NCBI GenBank assembly: GCA_026192395.1
Contig: WACF01000001.1
Span: 240,879 to 304,878, forward strand
Direction: 5' to 3'
DNA from: Proteobacteria bacterium 005FR1
Lineage (GTDB): Bacteria > Pseudomonadota > Gammaproteobacteria > Pseudomonadales > Cellvibrionaceae
Length of the DNA stretch: 64,000 nt
Shown: piece after piece, positions 25,477 through 33,132 of the stretch
Layout: each line of letters starts with the position of its first letter
Numbering within the stretch: position 1 is the stretch's first letter
Position numbers and translations under genes: made by a program
Notes under the pieces: generated by a model
What the model was told of the DNA's origin: nothing
Database searches by the model: none
The model's input: only the letters and a program-made list of their open reading frames with translations

Positions 25477-26333
25477 TCTTGAGCAGGAAAGGCTTCGATT
25501 CAACGGCGGGCGGCTGCCCCAGTCCCATATTTCCCGATGGGACGCTCAGCTCACTGCCGATCCCCGATAAAAAGTCGCCGATCAGCTACGGCCAATTGGT
25601 AAGCGGTGGCGTGAACACGGGGGATTTGGTGCAAGATTTGACCGGCGGAAAATGGAAGCCAGAACACCGCGCCCATCTCGATCCCGATCTGAACGCGGCG
25701 ACCTTGGAAAGAAAGCCGGGGTGGCGAGGCCTGCTTGGTCAGGCCGGCTCAGCGCAGGGGCACCTGCGGGCGCAACAAATCGGCCCAGGCGATTTGTTTC
25801 TGTTTTTCGGTTTGTTCAGGAATGTAGAGCAGGTGGGTGGTCGGTGGACTTTTGCGGTTAATTCGCGACCACGCCATGTATTGTGGGGTTGGCTGCAAAT
25901 TGATCGAATAGTACCGGTCGATGATTTGGCACCCGATGAACTTGCCTGGGCGCGCTACCATCCGCATTTTCAATATGGTGAAGACCGCAACAACACGCTT
26001 TACATCGCCACCGAGCAGCTCGTCGTCAACGGCACCCCAACCGGGCTCGCTGGCGCAGGTACATTCGAGCAGCTTATGGACAAGCTCGTACTCACCGCCC
26101 CTGATGCAAGGTTAACCAGCTTCTGGAAGCTGCCCAGTCTCTTCTATCCCTCTGAACATAGGCAGCTCAGTTATCACCTTGATCTGCAGCGGTGGAAGCT
26201 GGATGGCGAAACCTGCTATCTGCAAAGCGCGGGCAGGGGGCAGGAGTTTGTCCTGGACGGGGCCGAGGAAAGCGAAGTCGGCGAGTGGCTCCAACATCTC
26301 CTCGAAGAGGAGCGATCAGCAGTGGCGATATAG
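25467..26333 (+). CDS. Nmad3-like protein, copy 2
   Basis: The product has 288 residues and is a full-length paralogue of 17870-18721. Shared blocks are MRIILSRKGFDSTAGGCPSP, LGQAGSAQGHLRAQQIGPGDLFLFFGLFR (split here by the gap of memory only, not by sequence), RPRHVLWGWLQI, ARYHPHFQYG, KLVLTAPDARLTS and SAGRGQEFVL. Its start overlaps Nmad2 by 10 bp and has GGGGG inside the Nmad2 end as ribosome site. This is the intact Nmad2-Nmad3 pair at the end of the WYL-nuclease-FtsZ-like operon. The next gene is on the other strand, so the operon probably ends here; I see no clear terminator. Confidence 0.82.
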   Translation: MRIILSRKGFDSTAGGCPSPIFPDGTLSSLPIPDKKSPISYGQLVSGGVNTGDLVQDLTGGKWKPEHRAHLDPDLNAATLERKPGWRGLLGQAGSAQGHLRAQQIGPGDLFLFFGLFRNVEQVGGRWTFAVNSRPRHVLWGWLQIDRIVPVDDLAPDELAWARYHPHFQYGEDRNNTLYIATEQLVVNGTPTGLAGAGTFEQLMDKLVLTAPDARLTSFWKLPSLFYPSEHRQLSYHLDLQRWKLDGETCYLQSAGRGQEFVLDGAEESEVGEWLQHLLEEERSAVAI

Positions 26334-26390
26334 TCGCAAAGAGGCGGAATATTTGGAAGCACCGCGGTCTCGAACCATGCCGCCGTTCTT

Positions 26391-26621
26391 TCATACAGAC
26401 CGGTGCTGCTCGAACATCCTGTCCAGCAACCTCCGAAGCGCCAAAGCTTGCTCCTCCAGCACTACGGAGTAGTTGCTTCGCAATCCCAGCGGTATGTCGC
26501 ACTCGTTCGAGTCGGCAATCGACAGCATGCCGCAGAGGGCCAGCACTTTATCCATTTGAAGGTAAACCTCGTCTTCCAGGTCACTGGAATGGCGGAGCAA
26601 CGGAATATCAATAGGTCTCAT
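26391..26621 (-). CDS. Small hypothetical protein
   Basis: The product has 76 residues from the ATG at 26621, which has an excellent GAGGAG ribosome site and a promoter 55 bp upstream. It reads MRPIDIPLLRHSSDLEDEVY, then LQMDKVLALCGMLSIADSNECDI, and ends in a helix EEQALALRRLLDRMFEQHRSV. It looks like a small cytoplasmic helical protein without a known motif. It lies divergent from the XRE regulator, so regulation by that protein is possible. Confidence 0.6.
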   Translation of the reverse strand: MRPIDIPLLRHSSDLEDEVYLQMDKVLALCGMLSIADSNECDIPLGLRSNYSVVLEEQALALRRLLDRMFEQHRSV

Positions 26622-26676
26622 GTTTTCTCCTCGTCCCTGGTCTCGGTCGTGATCCAAATTAGCTTTGAAGTGAGCC

Positions 26677-26704
26677 ATTATAGCTAACTGGTGTGAGTGA
26701 GCAA
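26677..26704 (-). promoter_or_regulatory. Promoter for the small minus-strand gene
   Basis: On the minus strand TTGCTC (26704-26699) and a perfect TATAAT (26682-26677) are separated by 16 bp, 55 bp before the ATG at 26621. An inverted repeat TTAGCT (26659-26664) / AGCTAA (26682-26687) overlaps the -10, a possible operator for the divergent XRE protein. Confidence 0.45.
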
Positions 26705-26778
26705 TCCGTTTCAGCTATAAAGTTGGCTTTTCCAGACCAATAACAGCCTTTTTAGTCCATTTTGGGGAGTCAGCAAAC

Positions 26779-27003
26779 TTGATTACAGCCGGCCAAATAC
26801 GCATGGCTCGCGCGTTCCTGCGCTGGTCGATCGAAGACTTGGCGAAGAAATCCGGGGTAGGGGCCTCCACTATCAAGCGGATGGAAACCTTCGACGGTAT
26901 ACCCAGTTCACGGGTGGAAAATCTTCAGGCGATTAAAGACACCTTTTTTGCAACCGGGAAAATCCGGTTTGAAAAAGAGACATGTGTCTGCGTCGAGGAA
27001 TAA
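26779..27003 (+). CDS. Small XRE-family HTH regulator
   Basis: The product has 74 residues. The HTH is IRMARAFLRWSIEDLAKKSGVGASTIKRMETFDGIPSSRVENLQAIKDTF, nearly the whole protein. The TTG at 26779 follows GGGGAG at a good distance; an in-frame ATG at 26803 would cut into the first helix, so TTG is favoured. It is the first gene of a three-gene set with the membrane protein (12 bp gap) and the DUF3883 protein, and is likely its repressor. Confidence 0.82.
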   Translation: MITAGQIRMARAFLRWSIEDLAKKSGVGASTIKRMETFDGIPSSRVENLQAIKDTFFATGKIRFEKETCVCVEE

Positions 27004-27015
27004 ACGAGAAGCTGC

Positions 27016-27408
27016 ATGGACTCTGCTCAAAAGTTTGAAATACTCAAAACCGAACTAAATCTGATTCAAGCGACGCTGGATAAGTATGACGATCTCATTT
27101 TTCGCGGAAGGAATTTCTTCGTCACTCTCTGGCTGGCAACTGTAGGCCTCGGCTTTACGATACGTTCTGAATTTATGCCTGTGCTTGCTGCAATTCTCGC
27201 ACTTGTTTATTGGCTGCTGGAAGGCATGATGCGTCACCAATATTGGTTCAAATATGTCGATCGATATAGGTTTCTCCGCGATAGCATCAACCAGAATCAG
27301 TTGAAACTGGCGGAGATTTCGGTGTACGACTTGACCAACCACTACCACCGAGTGCCACCAAGTAAAGCAACTACCAATGGGCGTGAACTATCTGGAGCGA
27401 GAGGCTAG
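27016..27408 (+). CDS. Two-helix membrane protein of unknown function
   Basis: The product has 130 residues. Residues 1-30 are helical, then two membrane segments follow back to back: FFVTLWLATVGLGFTI and FMPVLAAILALVYWLLEGMM. A cytoplasmic tail (YVDRYRFLRDSINQNQLKLAEI) completes it. This layout recalls small effector membrane proteins of bacterial defence sets, such as SLATT-like proteins, but I cannot confirm a family. It overlaps the DUF3883 gene by 32 bp, showing tight linkage. Confidence 0.65.
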   Translation: MDSAQKFEILKTELNLIQATLDKYDDLIFRGRNFFVTLWLATVGLGFTIRSEFMPVLAAILALVYWLLEGMMRHQYWFKYVDRYRFLRDSINQNQLKLAEISVYDLTNHYHRVPPSKATTNGRELSGARG

Positions 27409-27790
27409 GAATCAACTGATTGGAGAGGCGGGGGAACAGTTCGTCATCAATTTCGAAAAGGCTCGCCTGATCCATGTCGGTAGGGAATCACTAGCCGACC
27501 GAGTAGAGCAAATCTCCGCAACTCGGGGGCCGGCGGCGGGCTTTGACATCCTGTCATTTGAGGATAACGGGGCCGAACGCTTCATTGAGGCCGAAACGAC
27601 CAAGTACGGCAAAAGCACCCCGTTCTTCGTCACGGCCAACGAGCTGAATTTTTCTCGCCGGAATCCAGGCCGTTATCACCTCTATCGAGTTTTCCGGTTC
27701 GGCGCACAGCCGCGCTTGTTTACTCTCCAGGGCCATCTCGAGGAGTGTTGCCGTTTGCAGACCGCGGAATACGTGGCTCGACCTCTTTAG
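27377..27790 (+). CDS. DUF3883-type nuclease-fold protein with altered active site
   Basis: The product has 137 residues. The layout IGEAGEQFVINFEKARL...GFDILSFEDNGAERFIEAETT...PFFVTANELNFS...YHLYRVFRFGAQPRLFTLQG follows the DUF3883 family, which has a restriction-endonuclease-like fold. The metal Asp is D57. The usual E-V-K-T-T motif reads E71-A-E73-T-T, so the catalytic Lys is Glu. It may be catalytically dead or use a different metal arrangement. It is translated from within the end of the membrane protein gene. Its role is probably in a small XRE-controlled defence module. Confidence 0.75.
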   Translation: MGVNYLEREARNQLIGEAGEQFVINFEKARLIHVGRESLADRVEQISATRGPAAGFDILSFEDNGAERFIEAETTKYGKSTPFFVTANELNFSRRNPGRYHLYRVFRFGAQPRLFTLQGHLEECCRLQTAEYVARPL

Positions 27791-27975
27791 TGAATTCTCA
27801 CAACTAATTTAACCAACCAGTCGAACTGCAAACTGGCGCACAAAGCAACAGCCGGTTATGCTTCACGGCTGAGCCATGTCCTTATAAGTATGGTTGTTTT
27901 TGGCGCCAGAAGGCAATCTGGGCGCCTTTACCGACAGATCATAAAATAAGCAGATCTCGCTTCGGAAGGCAGTAA

Positions 27976-28911
27976 ATGGAAGAAGTATCTGAAAGCAAGA
28001 GCATCCCGGACTACCAAACCCTCATGCGCCCCCTCCTTGCGCAACTGGCAGATGGTCAGGTTAAGAGCATGGATTCGCTTCGGGAGGGGCTCGTCAAGGC
28101 GTTCCAGCTAACGCCTGAGCAGCTGGAAGAACGTATTCCTAGCGGCAAAACCACAATCCTTCGTAACCGAGCCGGTTGGGCAAGAACCTACCTGCATAAA
28201 GCCGGGCTGCTGACGCTGCCCAAAAAGGCTCATTGCCAGATCACAGAGCGAGGCCTAAAAGCACTTGCCGTGTGCCCTGAGTACATTGGCAACGCCTACC
28301 TAAAGCAGTTTCCCGAATTCATCGAATTCACATCGCCCGCGAAAGGAAAGGGTGGAAGCGCCGAGGGCGTGGATTCCGCTGAATCCGAAGTCGCGACACC
28401 AGACGAACAGATGGAACTCGCGGCCACTAAGCTCAAACAGGCGCTCGCGGCTCAGCTGCTCGATACCATCAAGTCCAATTCCCCGTGGTTCTTTGAGAAG
28501 CTGGTCGTCGATTTAATGCTGGCGATGGGCTATGGCGGGGCGAGGGCGGAATCAGGTAAAGCGACCAAAGCTACTGGCGACGACGGCATCGATGGGACGA
28601 TCAACGAAGACAAGCTTGGTCTCGACACCATCTACCTTCAAGCCAAACGTTGGGAAAACACGGTTCACCGGCCGGAAATCGATAAGTTCATCGGAGCCCT
28701 CACTCGGCAAGGCGCACACAAAGGTGTTTTCATCACGACATCGAATTTTTCCGAAGGCGCGTTCGAAGCCGCCAAGGGATTGAGCATCAGCATCGTGCTC
28801 ATCGACGGGCATCGCTTGGCGGAACTGATGATCGAGCACAACATCGGTGTGAATATCAAACAAACCTTCCACGTGAAGGATATCGATTCTGATTATTTCA
28901 ATGAAGATTAA
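27976..28911 (+). CDS. Mrr-like restriction endonuclease (type IV-like)
   Basis: The product has 311 residues, with GGAAGG before the start. Residues 10-110 form an Mrr N-terminal winged-helix domain (YQTLMRPLLAQLADGQV...LLTLPKKAHCQITERGLKAL). Residues 165-300 form the nuclease domain with FFEKLVVDLMLAMGYGG, D206 in GDDGIDGTI, and Q222-A-K224 in YLQAKRW; the catalytic residues are intact. Mrr proteins cut methylated DNA. The position just before a type I restriction operon and after Nmad genes suggests a defence cluster; a 63-bp gap precedes hsdM. Confidence 0.9.
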   Translation: MEEVSESKSIPDYQTLMRPLLAQLADGQVKSMDSLREGLVKAFQLTPEQLEERIPSGKTTILRNRAGWARTYLHKAGLLTLPKKAHCQITERGLKALAVCPEYIGNAYLKQFPEFIEFTSPAKGKGGSAEGVDSAESEVATPDEQMELAATKLKQALAAQLLDTIKSNSPWFFEKLVVDLMLAMGYGGARAESGKATKATGDDGIDGTINEDKLGLDTIYLQAKRWENTVHRPEIDKFIGALTRQGAHKGVFITTSNFSEGAFEAAKGLSISIVLIDGHRLAELMIEHNIGVNIKQTFHVKDIDSDYFNED

Positions 28912-28974
28912 TCGATTCACCAAGTAACTCACAGCATTCCATTGCAACAAACCCGACATTAATAGCGATTAGCC

Positions 28975-30696
28975 ATGACCGAAGCTGAAGAAGTACGATT
29001 TCTTAACGACTTGGAAAAGAAACTCTGGAACGCCGCCGACAGGCTGCGCTCAACCCTGGATGCGGCCAACTACAAACATACCGTACTGGGCCTGGTGTTT
29101 CTCAAATACGTTTCCGACGCTTTTGACCTGCGCCGGGACGAATTGAAACAGCAATTCTCCGACCCGAATCACGAATACTTCCTCGACCCCGCGGACTTCG
29201 GTGGTGAATCGAGTGCTGAGTATCAACAGGAAGTCGCCGACGAGCTGGAAGTACGCGACTATTACCTGGAAACCAATACATTTTGGGTGCCGAAAAACGC
29301 CCGCTGGGAGTTCCTGCAGAACAACAACAAAGCCGTGCAGGGTGGCGAGCTGTGGTTCGGCCCCGGCGGCGAGTTGCTGGATGCTCCGCCAAACTCAGCG
29401 GAGGACAAACGTAAGGCCCGACGAATCAGCTCCGTGGGCATGCTGATCGACTACGCACTGGAGCTGATCGAAAACGACAACCCCAAACTCAAGGGCGTTC
29501 TTAATAAGCAGTACACCCAATTGCGCATCGATCAGGGCAAGCTGGGAGAGCTGATCGACCTGGTCGCCACCGTTCCCTTTCGCCACAAGAGCCTCGATAG
29601 CAAGGACATTCTGGGGCACGTTTACGAGTACTTTCTGGGTCAGTTTGCCCTGGCCGAGGGCAAGAAGGGCGGTCAGTTCTATACCCCCAAATCCATTGTC
29701 CGCCTGATCGTGCAGATGCTGGAACCCTTCAAGGGCCGCGTCTACGACCCGGCCATGGGTTCCGGTGGTTTCTTTGTTCAGTCCGAGCATTTTATCAGCG
29801 AGCACCAGGGCCGAATCGGCGAAGTCTCCATCTATGGTCAGGAATACAACCACACCACTTGGCAACTGGCGGCCATGAACATGGCCATTCGCGGCATCGA
29901 CTTCAACTTCGGCAAGGAGCCCGCCAACACCTTCACCAGCGACCAGCATCCGGACTTGCGCGCTGACTTTGTCATGGCCAATCCACCTTTCAATATGAAG
30001 GAATGGGACAGCGGGGTGAACGACAACGACCCCCGCTGGCAGTTCGGCAAGCCGCCGTCCGGCAACGCCAACTTCGCTTGGCTGCAGCATATGTACTACC
30101 ACCTAGCCCCCAACGGCAGCCTGGGCCTGCTGCTGGCCAACGGTTCCATGAGCTCCAACACCAATAACGAGGGCGCAATCCGCAAGCGCCTGGTGGAGGA
30201 AGACCGGGTCGAATGCATGGTGGCCTTGCCCGGGCAACTGTTTACTAACACCCAGATCCCCGCCTGTATCTGGTTTCTCGCCAAAAACAAGGGTGAGCGG
30301 ACCTCCGCCGCCGGCCGCAAGCTGCGCGACAGGAAAGGCGAAGTGCTGCTTATCGATGCCCGTAATCTGGGTTACATGAAGGATCGGGTGCTGCGTGACT
30401 TCACCAAAGAAGACCTGGCCAAAGTCACCGACACCTTCCACGCCTGGCAGACCGGTGACGGTTACGAGGACCAGCCTGGGTTTTGCAGGAGCGCACCGCT
30501 CGACGAGATTGAAAAGCACGATCATGTGCTGACGCCTGGACGCTACGTGGGAGCGGCCGAGGAGGAAGACGATGGTGAACCCTTTGCGGAGAAGATGGCG
30601 CGGTTGACGGCTCAATTAAGGGAGCAGTTTGAGGAGTCGGATCGGTTGGAGGCAGAGATAAAAAAAAATCTGGTGGGGTTGGGTTATGAAGCCTGA
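28975..30696 (+). CDS. hsdM: Type I restriction-modification DNA methyltransferase subunit HsdM
   Basis: The product has 573 residues. The N-terminal HsdM domain starts FLNDLEKKLWNAADRLRSTLDAANYKHTVLGLVFLKYVSD. The SAM-binding motif is VYDPAMGSGGFF, and the catalytic N6-adenine motif NPPF is in FVMANPPFNMKEWD. With HsdS it methylates adenine in the recognition sequence and forms part of the restriction complex. The reading frame is intact. It overlaps hsdS by 11 bp. The ribosome site before the ATG at 28975 is weak. Confidence 0.97.
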   Translation: MTEAEEVRFLNDLEKKLWNAADRLRSTLDAANYKHTVLGLVFLKYVSDAFDLRRDELKQQFSDPNHEYFLDPADFGGESSAEYQQEVADELEVRDYYLETNTFWVPKNARWEFLQNNNKAVQGGELWFGPGGELLDAPPNSAEDKRKARRISSVGMLIDYALELIENDNPKLKGVLNKQYTQLRIDQGKLGELIDLVATVPFRHKSLDSKDILGHVYEYFLGQFALAEGKKGGQFYTPKSIVRLIVQMLEPFKGRVYDPAMGSGGFFVQSEHFISEHQGRIGEVSIYGQEYNHTTWQLAAMNMAIRGIDFNFGKEPANTFTSDQHPDLRADFVMANPPFNMKEWDSGVNDNDPRWQFGKPPSGNANFAWLQHMYYHLAPNGSLGLLLANGSMSSNTNNEGAIRKRLVEEDRVECMVALPGQLFTNTQIPACIWFLAKNKGERTSAAGRKLRDRKGEVLLIDARNLGYMKDRVLRDFTKEDLAKVTDTFHAWQTGDGYEDQPGFCRSAPLDEIEKHDHVLTPGRYVGAAEEEDDGEPFAEKMARLTAQLREQFEESDRLEAEIKKNLVGLGYEA

Positions 30697-32083
30697 GTGG
30701 GCTGAAATGGAATTAGGTGACTTCGTTGAGCTGAAACGTGGCTACGACCTCCCTAAAAAGAACAGAGCAGATGGCAATGTTCCTATAATCTCTTCTTCCG
30801 GTGAATCAGGTTTCCATGATGAGCCAAAAGTTAAAGGGCCTGGTGTTGTAACTGGGCGATATGGAACCATAGGAGAGGTTTTCTACACTGAAAATGATTT
30901 TTGGCCTCTTAATACAACTCTATATGTTAAGGACTTTAGGAATAATGACCCATTATTCGTTTATTTTCTTCTAAAAACCCTTAGATTCTCTGATTATAGT
31001 GATAAAGCTGCAGTGCCGGGTATAAATCGAAACCATCTACACAAAGCAAAAATTTATGTGCCCACCAATCCAGGTTATCAACGAAATCTGGCAGAAAAGC
31101 TTTGGGCATTCGATAGAAAAACAGTCGTCAACACGCAACTAAATCAAACCTTGGAGCAAATTGCCCAGACAATTTTCAAATGCTGGTTTGTCGATTTCGA
31201 GCCCACCCGCGCCAAAATCGCCGCTCGCGAGCGCTGGCGGGCGGCGAACGAGTGCGTGGGAACCAGCTCCCCCACGTGCTACGCCGACCAGTTCGACACC
31301 CCACGCCCTGCCTCCACCTTAGAACAGGCCATGACCCGCGCCGCCATGGCCGCCATTAGCGGCAAGTCGGAAGCAGAACTCGACCAGCTCAGCCCAGATC
31401 AACAGCAACAACTCAAAGCGATCGCTGACCTGTTTCCCGATGCGTTGGTGGAATCGGTGTGGGGGGAGATTCCAGAAGGGTGGTGTTATCGAAAAGCCAT
31501 AGAAGTTGCTGACGTGGCTATAGGAAAAACTCCACCCAGAAAAGAGCCCCTGTGGTTTAGTGGAAACTCATCGGGCGTTCCTTGGGTATCAATAAAGGAC
31601 TTAGGGACCAGTGGAGCCTTTATTAAAGCTACTAGTGAGTACCTGACGGAAGAGGCAGTCAATAAATTTAAAATAAGACGCATTCCCGATAAAACAGTAC
31701 TACTTAGCTTCAAGTTGACCATAGGAAGGGTATCCATCAGCGATGGAGAGGTTGTATCCAATGAAGCGATTGCTCATTTTAGGTTAACTGAGAAGTCGGC
31801 GATTTCTTCTGAGTACCTGTACCTCTACCTCAAAAACTTTGATTACGCAGCTCTGGGAAGCACGTCATCTATTGCAACGGCGGTCAACTCGAAAACGATC
31901 AAAAATATGCCGATAATGCTTCCATCTGTCGATATTCTTAGATCGTTTGAGTCTGTGATGCGGCCAATATTTTTACTTATAAGAAATCAACTCTCTGAAA
32001 TTCGAAGCCTCTCATTCATGAGAGACTCCTTGTTGCCGGAGCTGATGAGCGGCAATCTTCCGAGCCGAAAAGAGGAAATCTAA
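30686..32083 (+). CDS. hsdS: Type I restriction-modification specificity subunit HsdS
   Basis: The product has 465 residues with two target recognition domains (about 1-150 and 260-420). A central helical spacer (LEQIAQTIFKCWFVDFEPTRAK) and a C-terminal one (LSEIRSLSFMRDSLLPELMSGNL) are the usual conserved regions. HsdS dictates the bipartite target sequence. Both recognition domains are clearly richer in A+T than the spacer and than hsdM, a mosaic expected from domain exchange. The gene starts inside hsdM and is followed after 2 bp by the SIR2 gene. Confidence 0.95.
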   Translation: MKPEWAEMELGDFVELKRGYDLPKKNRADGNVPIISSSGESGFHDEPKVKGPGVVTGRYGTIGEVFYTENDFWPLNTTLYVKDFRNNDPLFVYFLLKTLRFSDYSDKAAVPGINRNHLHKAKIYVPTNPGYQRNLAEKLWAFDRKTVVNTQLNQTLEQIAQTIFKCWFVDFEPTRAKIAARERWRAANECVGTSSPTCYADQFDTPRPASTLEQAMTRAAMAAISGKSEAELDQLSPDQQQQLKAIADLFPDALVESVWGEIPEGWCYRKAIEVADVAIGKTPPRKEPLWFSGNSSGVPWVSIKDLGTSGAFIKATSEYLTEEAVNKFKIRRIPDKTVLLSFKLTIGRVSISDGEVVSNEAIAHFRLTEKSAISSEYLYLYLKNFDYAALGSTSSIATAVNSKTIKNMPIMLPSVDILRSFESVMRPIFLLIRNQLSEIRSLSFMRDSLLPELMSGNLPSRKEEI

Positions 32084-32085
32084 CG

Positions 32086-33132
32086 ATGGATTACCTCAAG
32101 GAGAAATTCTATTCGGATCTGCAGTCGGAGGCAAATACCTATGTTAGAGAAGGGCGTATTCATATCCGGGAAATGCACTGGTCACCGTCTGAGTTTTTGG
32201 AATCATTAGGTGGAGACGCCGCTGACGAGATAATGAACGAGTGGTTTGATGAAAGAAAAGAATCACTTCTTCAAATAGCCGAAGAAATTTTGGAAGGTTA
32301 TGACAATCGAGACAGGTTTGATCGCCTCAAGGAGACGTGCGGCGAAAATTCCGTTATTCCTTTCGTCGGTGCAGGAATGTCTATTCCCAGCGAATATCCA
32401 GGTTGGTCGAATTATCTTAGAGTGTTGTGCTCTCAAACCAGAGTTTCGCCCGATGAGCTGGAAAGACTGTTGAACAGTGGTCGTTTTGAAGAAGCTGCAC
32501 AAACGCTATTTGATGACATGGGTGCCCCCGCATTCAATGAACATCTCCGAAACACCTTCGACAGAAGAAGAGAACCAAAGGGGCCTATTAACTACCTTCC
32601 CAGAATATTTCGATCCGGCGTCATTACCACAAATTTCGATACACTCCTAGAGGGAATCTATGACACCGAGAAAAACAAGTTTGAAGAAGTATTATTTGGC
32701 GTAACTGGCTCCGAATTTCCTCGACTTGCAGCTACTGGGAGACCGTATTTGTTGAAGTTGCACGGGAACGCAAATAGACAAAGGGATAGGGTTATTACCT
32801 TAAATGAATACGAATCTGCTTATCAAGATAGAAAAGTATTGAGAAACCTCGTTGCCAATGCTTTCTTTTCAAAATCTATGCTTTTTATGGGGTGTAGCTT
32901 GGCCACTGATAGGACTATTCAATCTATGTCTGAATATGTCAATGAGTTTGGTCATGAAAGCCTACCTCAGCATTATGCCTTTGTTTCTCTGCAAGAGGGT
33001 GAAGATAGAATTTCGAGGAGAGAGCAATTGGTGTCCGCCAATATTTTTCCGATTTGGTATGAGGGCGTCGACCATGATGAGGCGATAGAAGCGCTGTTAT
33101 TGGCGTTGGTAGACGGAGATATACAGCTATGA
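32086..33132 (+). CDS. SIR2-domain protein inside the type I restriction operon
   Basis: The product has 348 residues. The SIR2-like Rossmann core is seen in PFVGAGMS (93-99), ITTNFDTLL (180-188) and LLKLHG (222-227), with Asn183 and His226 as the expected catalytic pair. SIR2 domains in phage defence usually degrade NAD+ to stop infection. Residues 1-80 form a helical N-terminal part without a known motif. The gene is distinctly A+T-rich compared with hsdM and hsdR. It sits between hsdS and hsdR, with an ATGA overlap to hsdR, which makes it a built-in part of the operon. I infer an abortive-infection or back-up role. Confidence 0.88.
   Translation: MDYLKEKFYSDLQSEANTYVREGRIHIREMHWSPSEFLESLGGDAADEIMNEWFDERKESLLQIAEEILEGYDNRDRFDRLKETCGENSVIPFVGAGMSIPSEYPGWSNYLRVLCSQTRVSPDELERLLNSGRFEEAAQTLFDDMGAPAFNEHLRNTFDRRREPKGPINYLPRIFRSGVITTNFDTLLEGIYDTEKNKFEEVLFGVTGSEFPRLAATGRPYLLKLHGNANRQRDRVITLNEYESAYQDRKVLRNLVANAFFSKSMLFMGCSLATDRTIQSMSEYVNEFGHESLPQHYAFVSLQEGEDRISRREQLVSANIFPIWYEGVDHDEAIEALLLALVDGDIQL

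Noticed and set aside
26192..26614. Plus-strand open frame after Nmad3 copy 2
   Set aside because: It overlaps Nmad3 and the small minus-strand gene, which has the better ribosome site and promoter.
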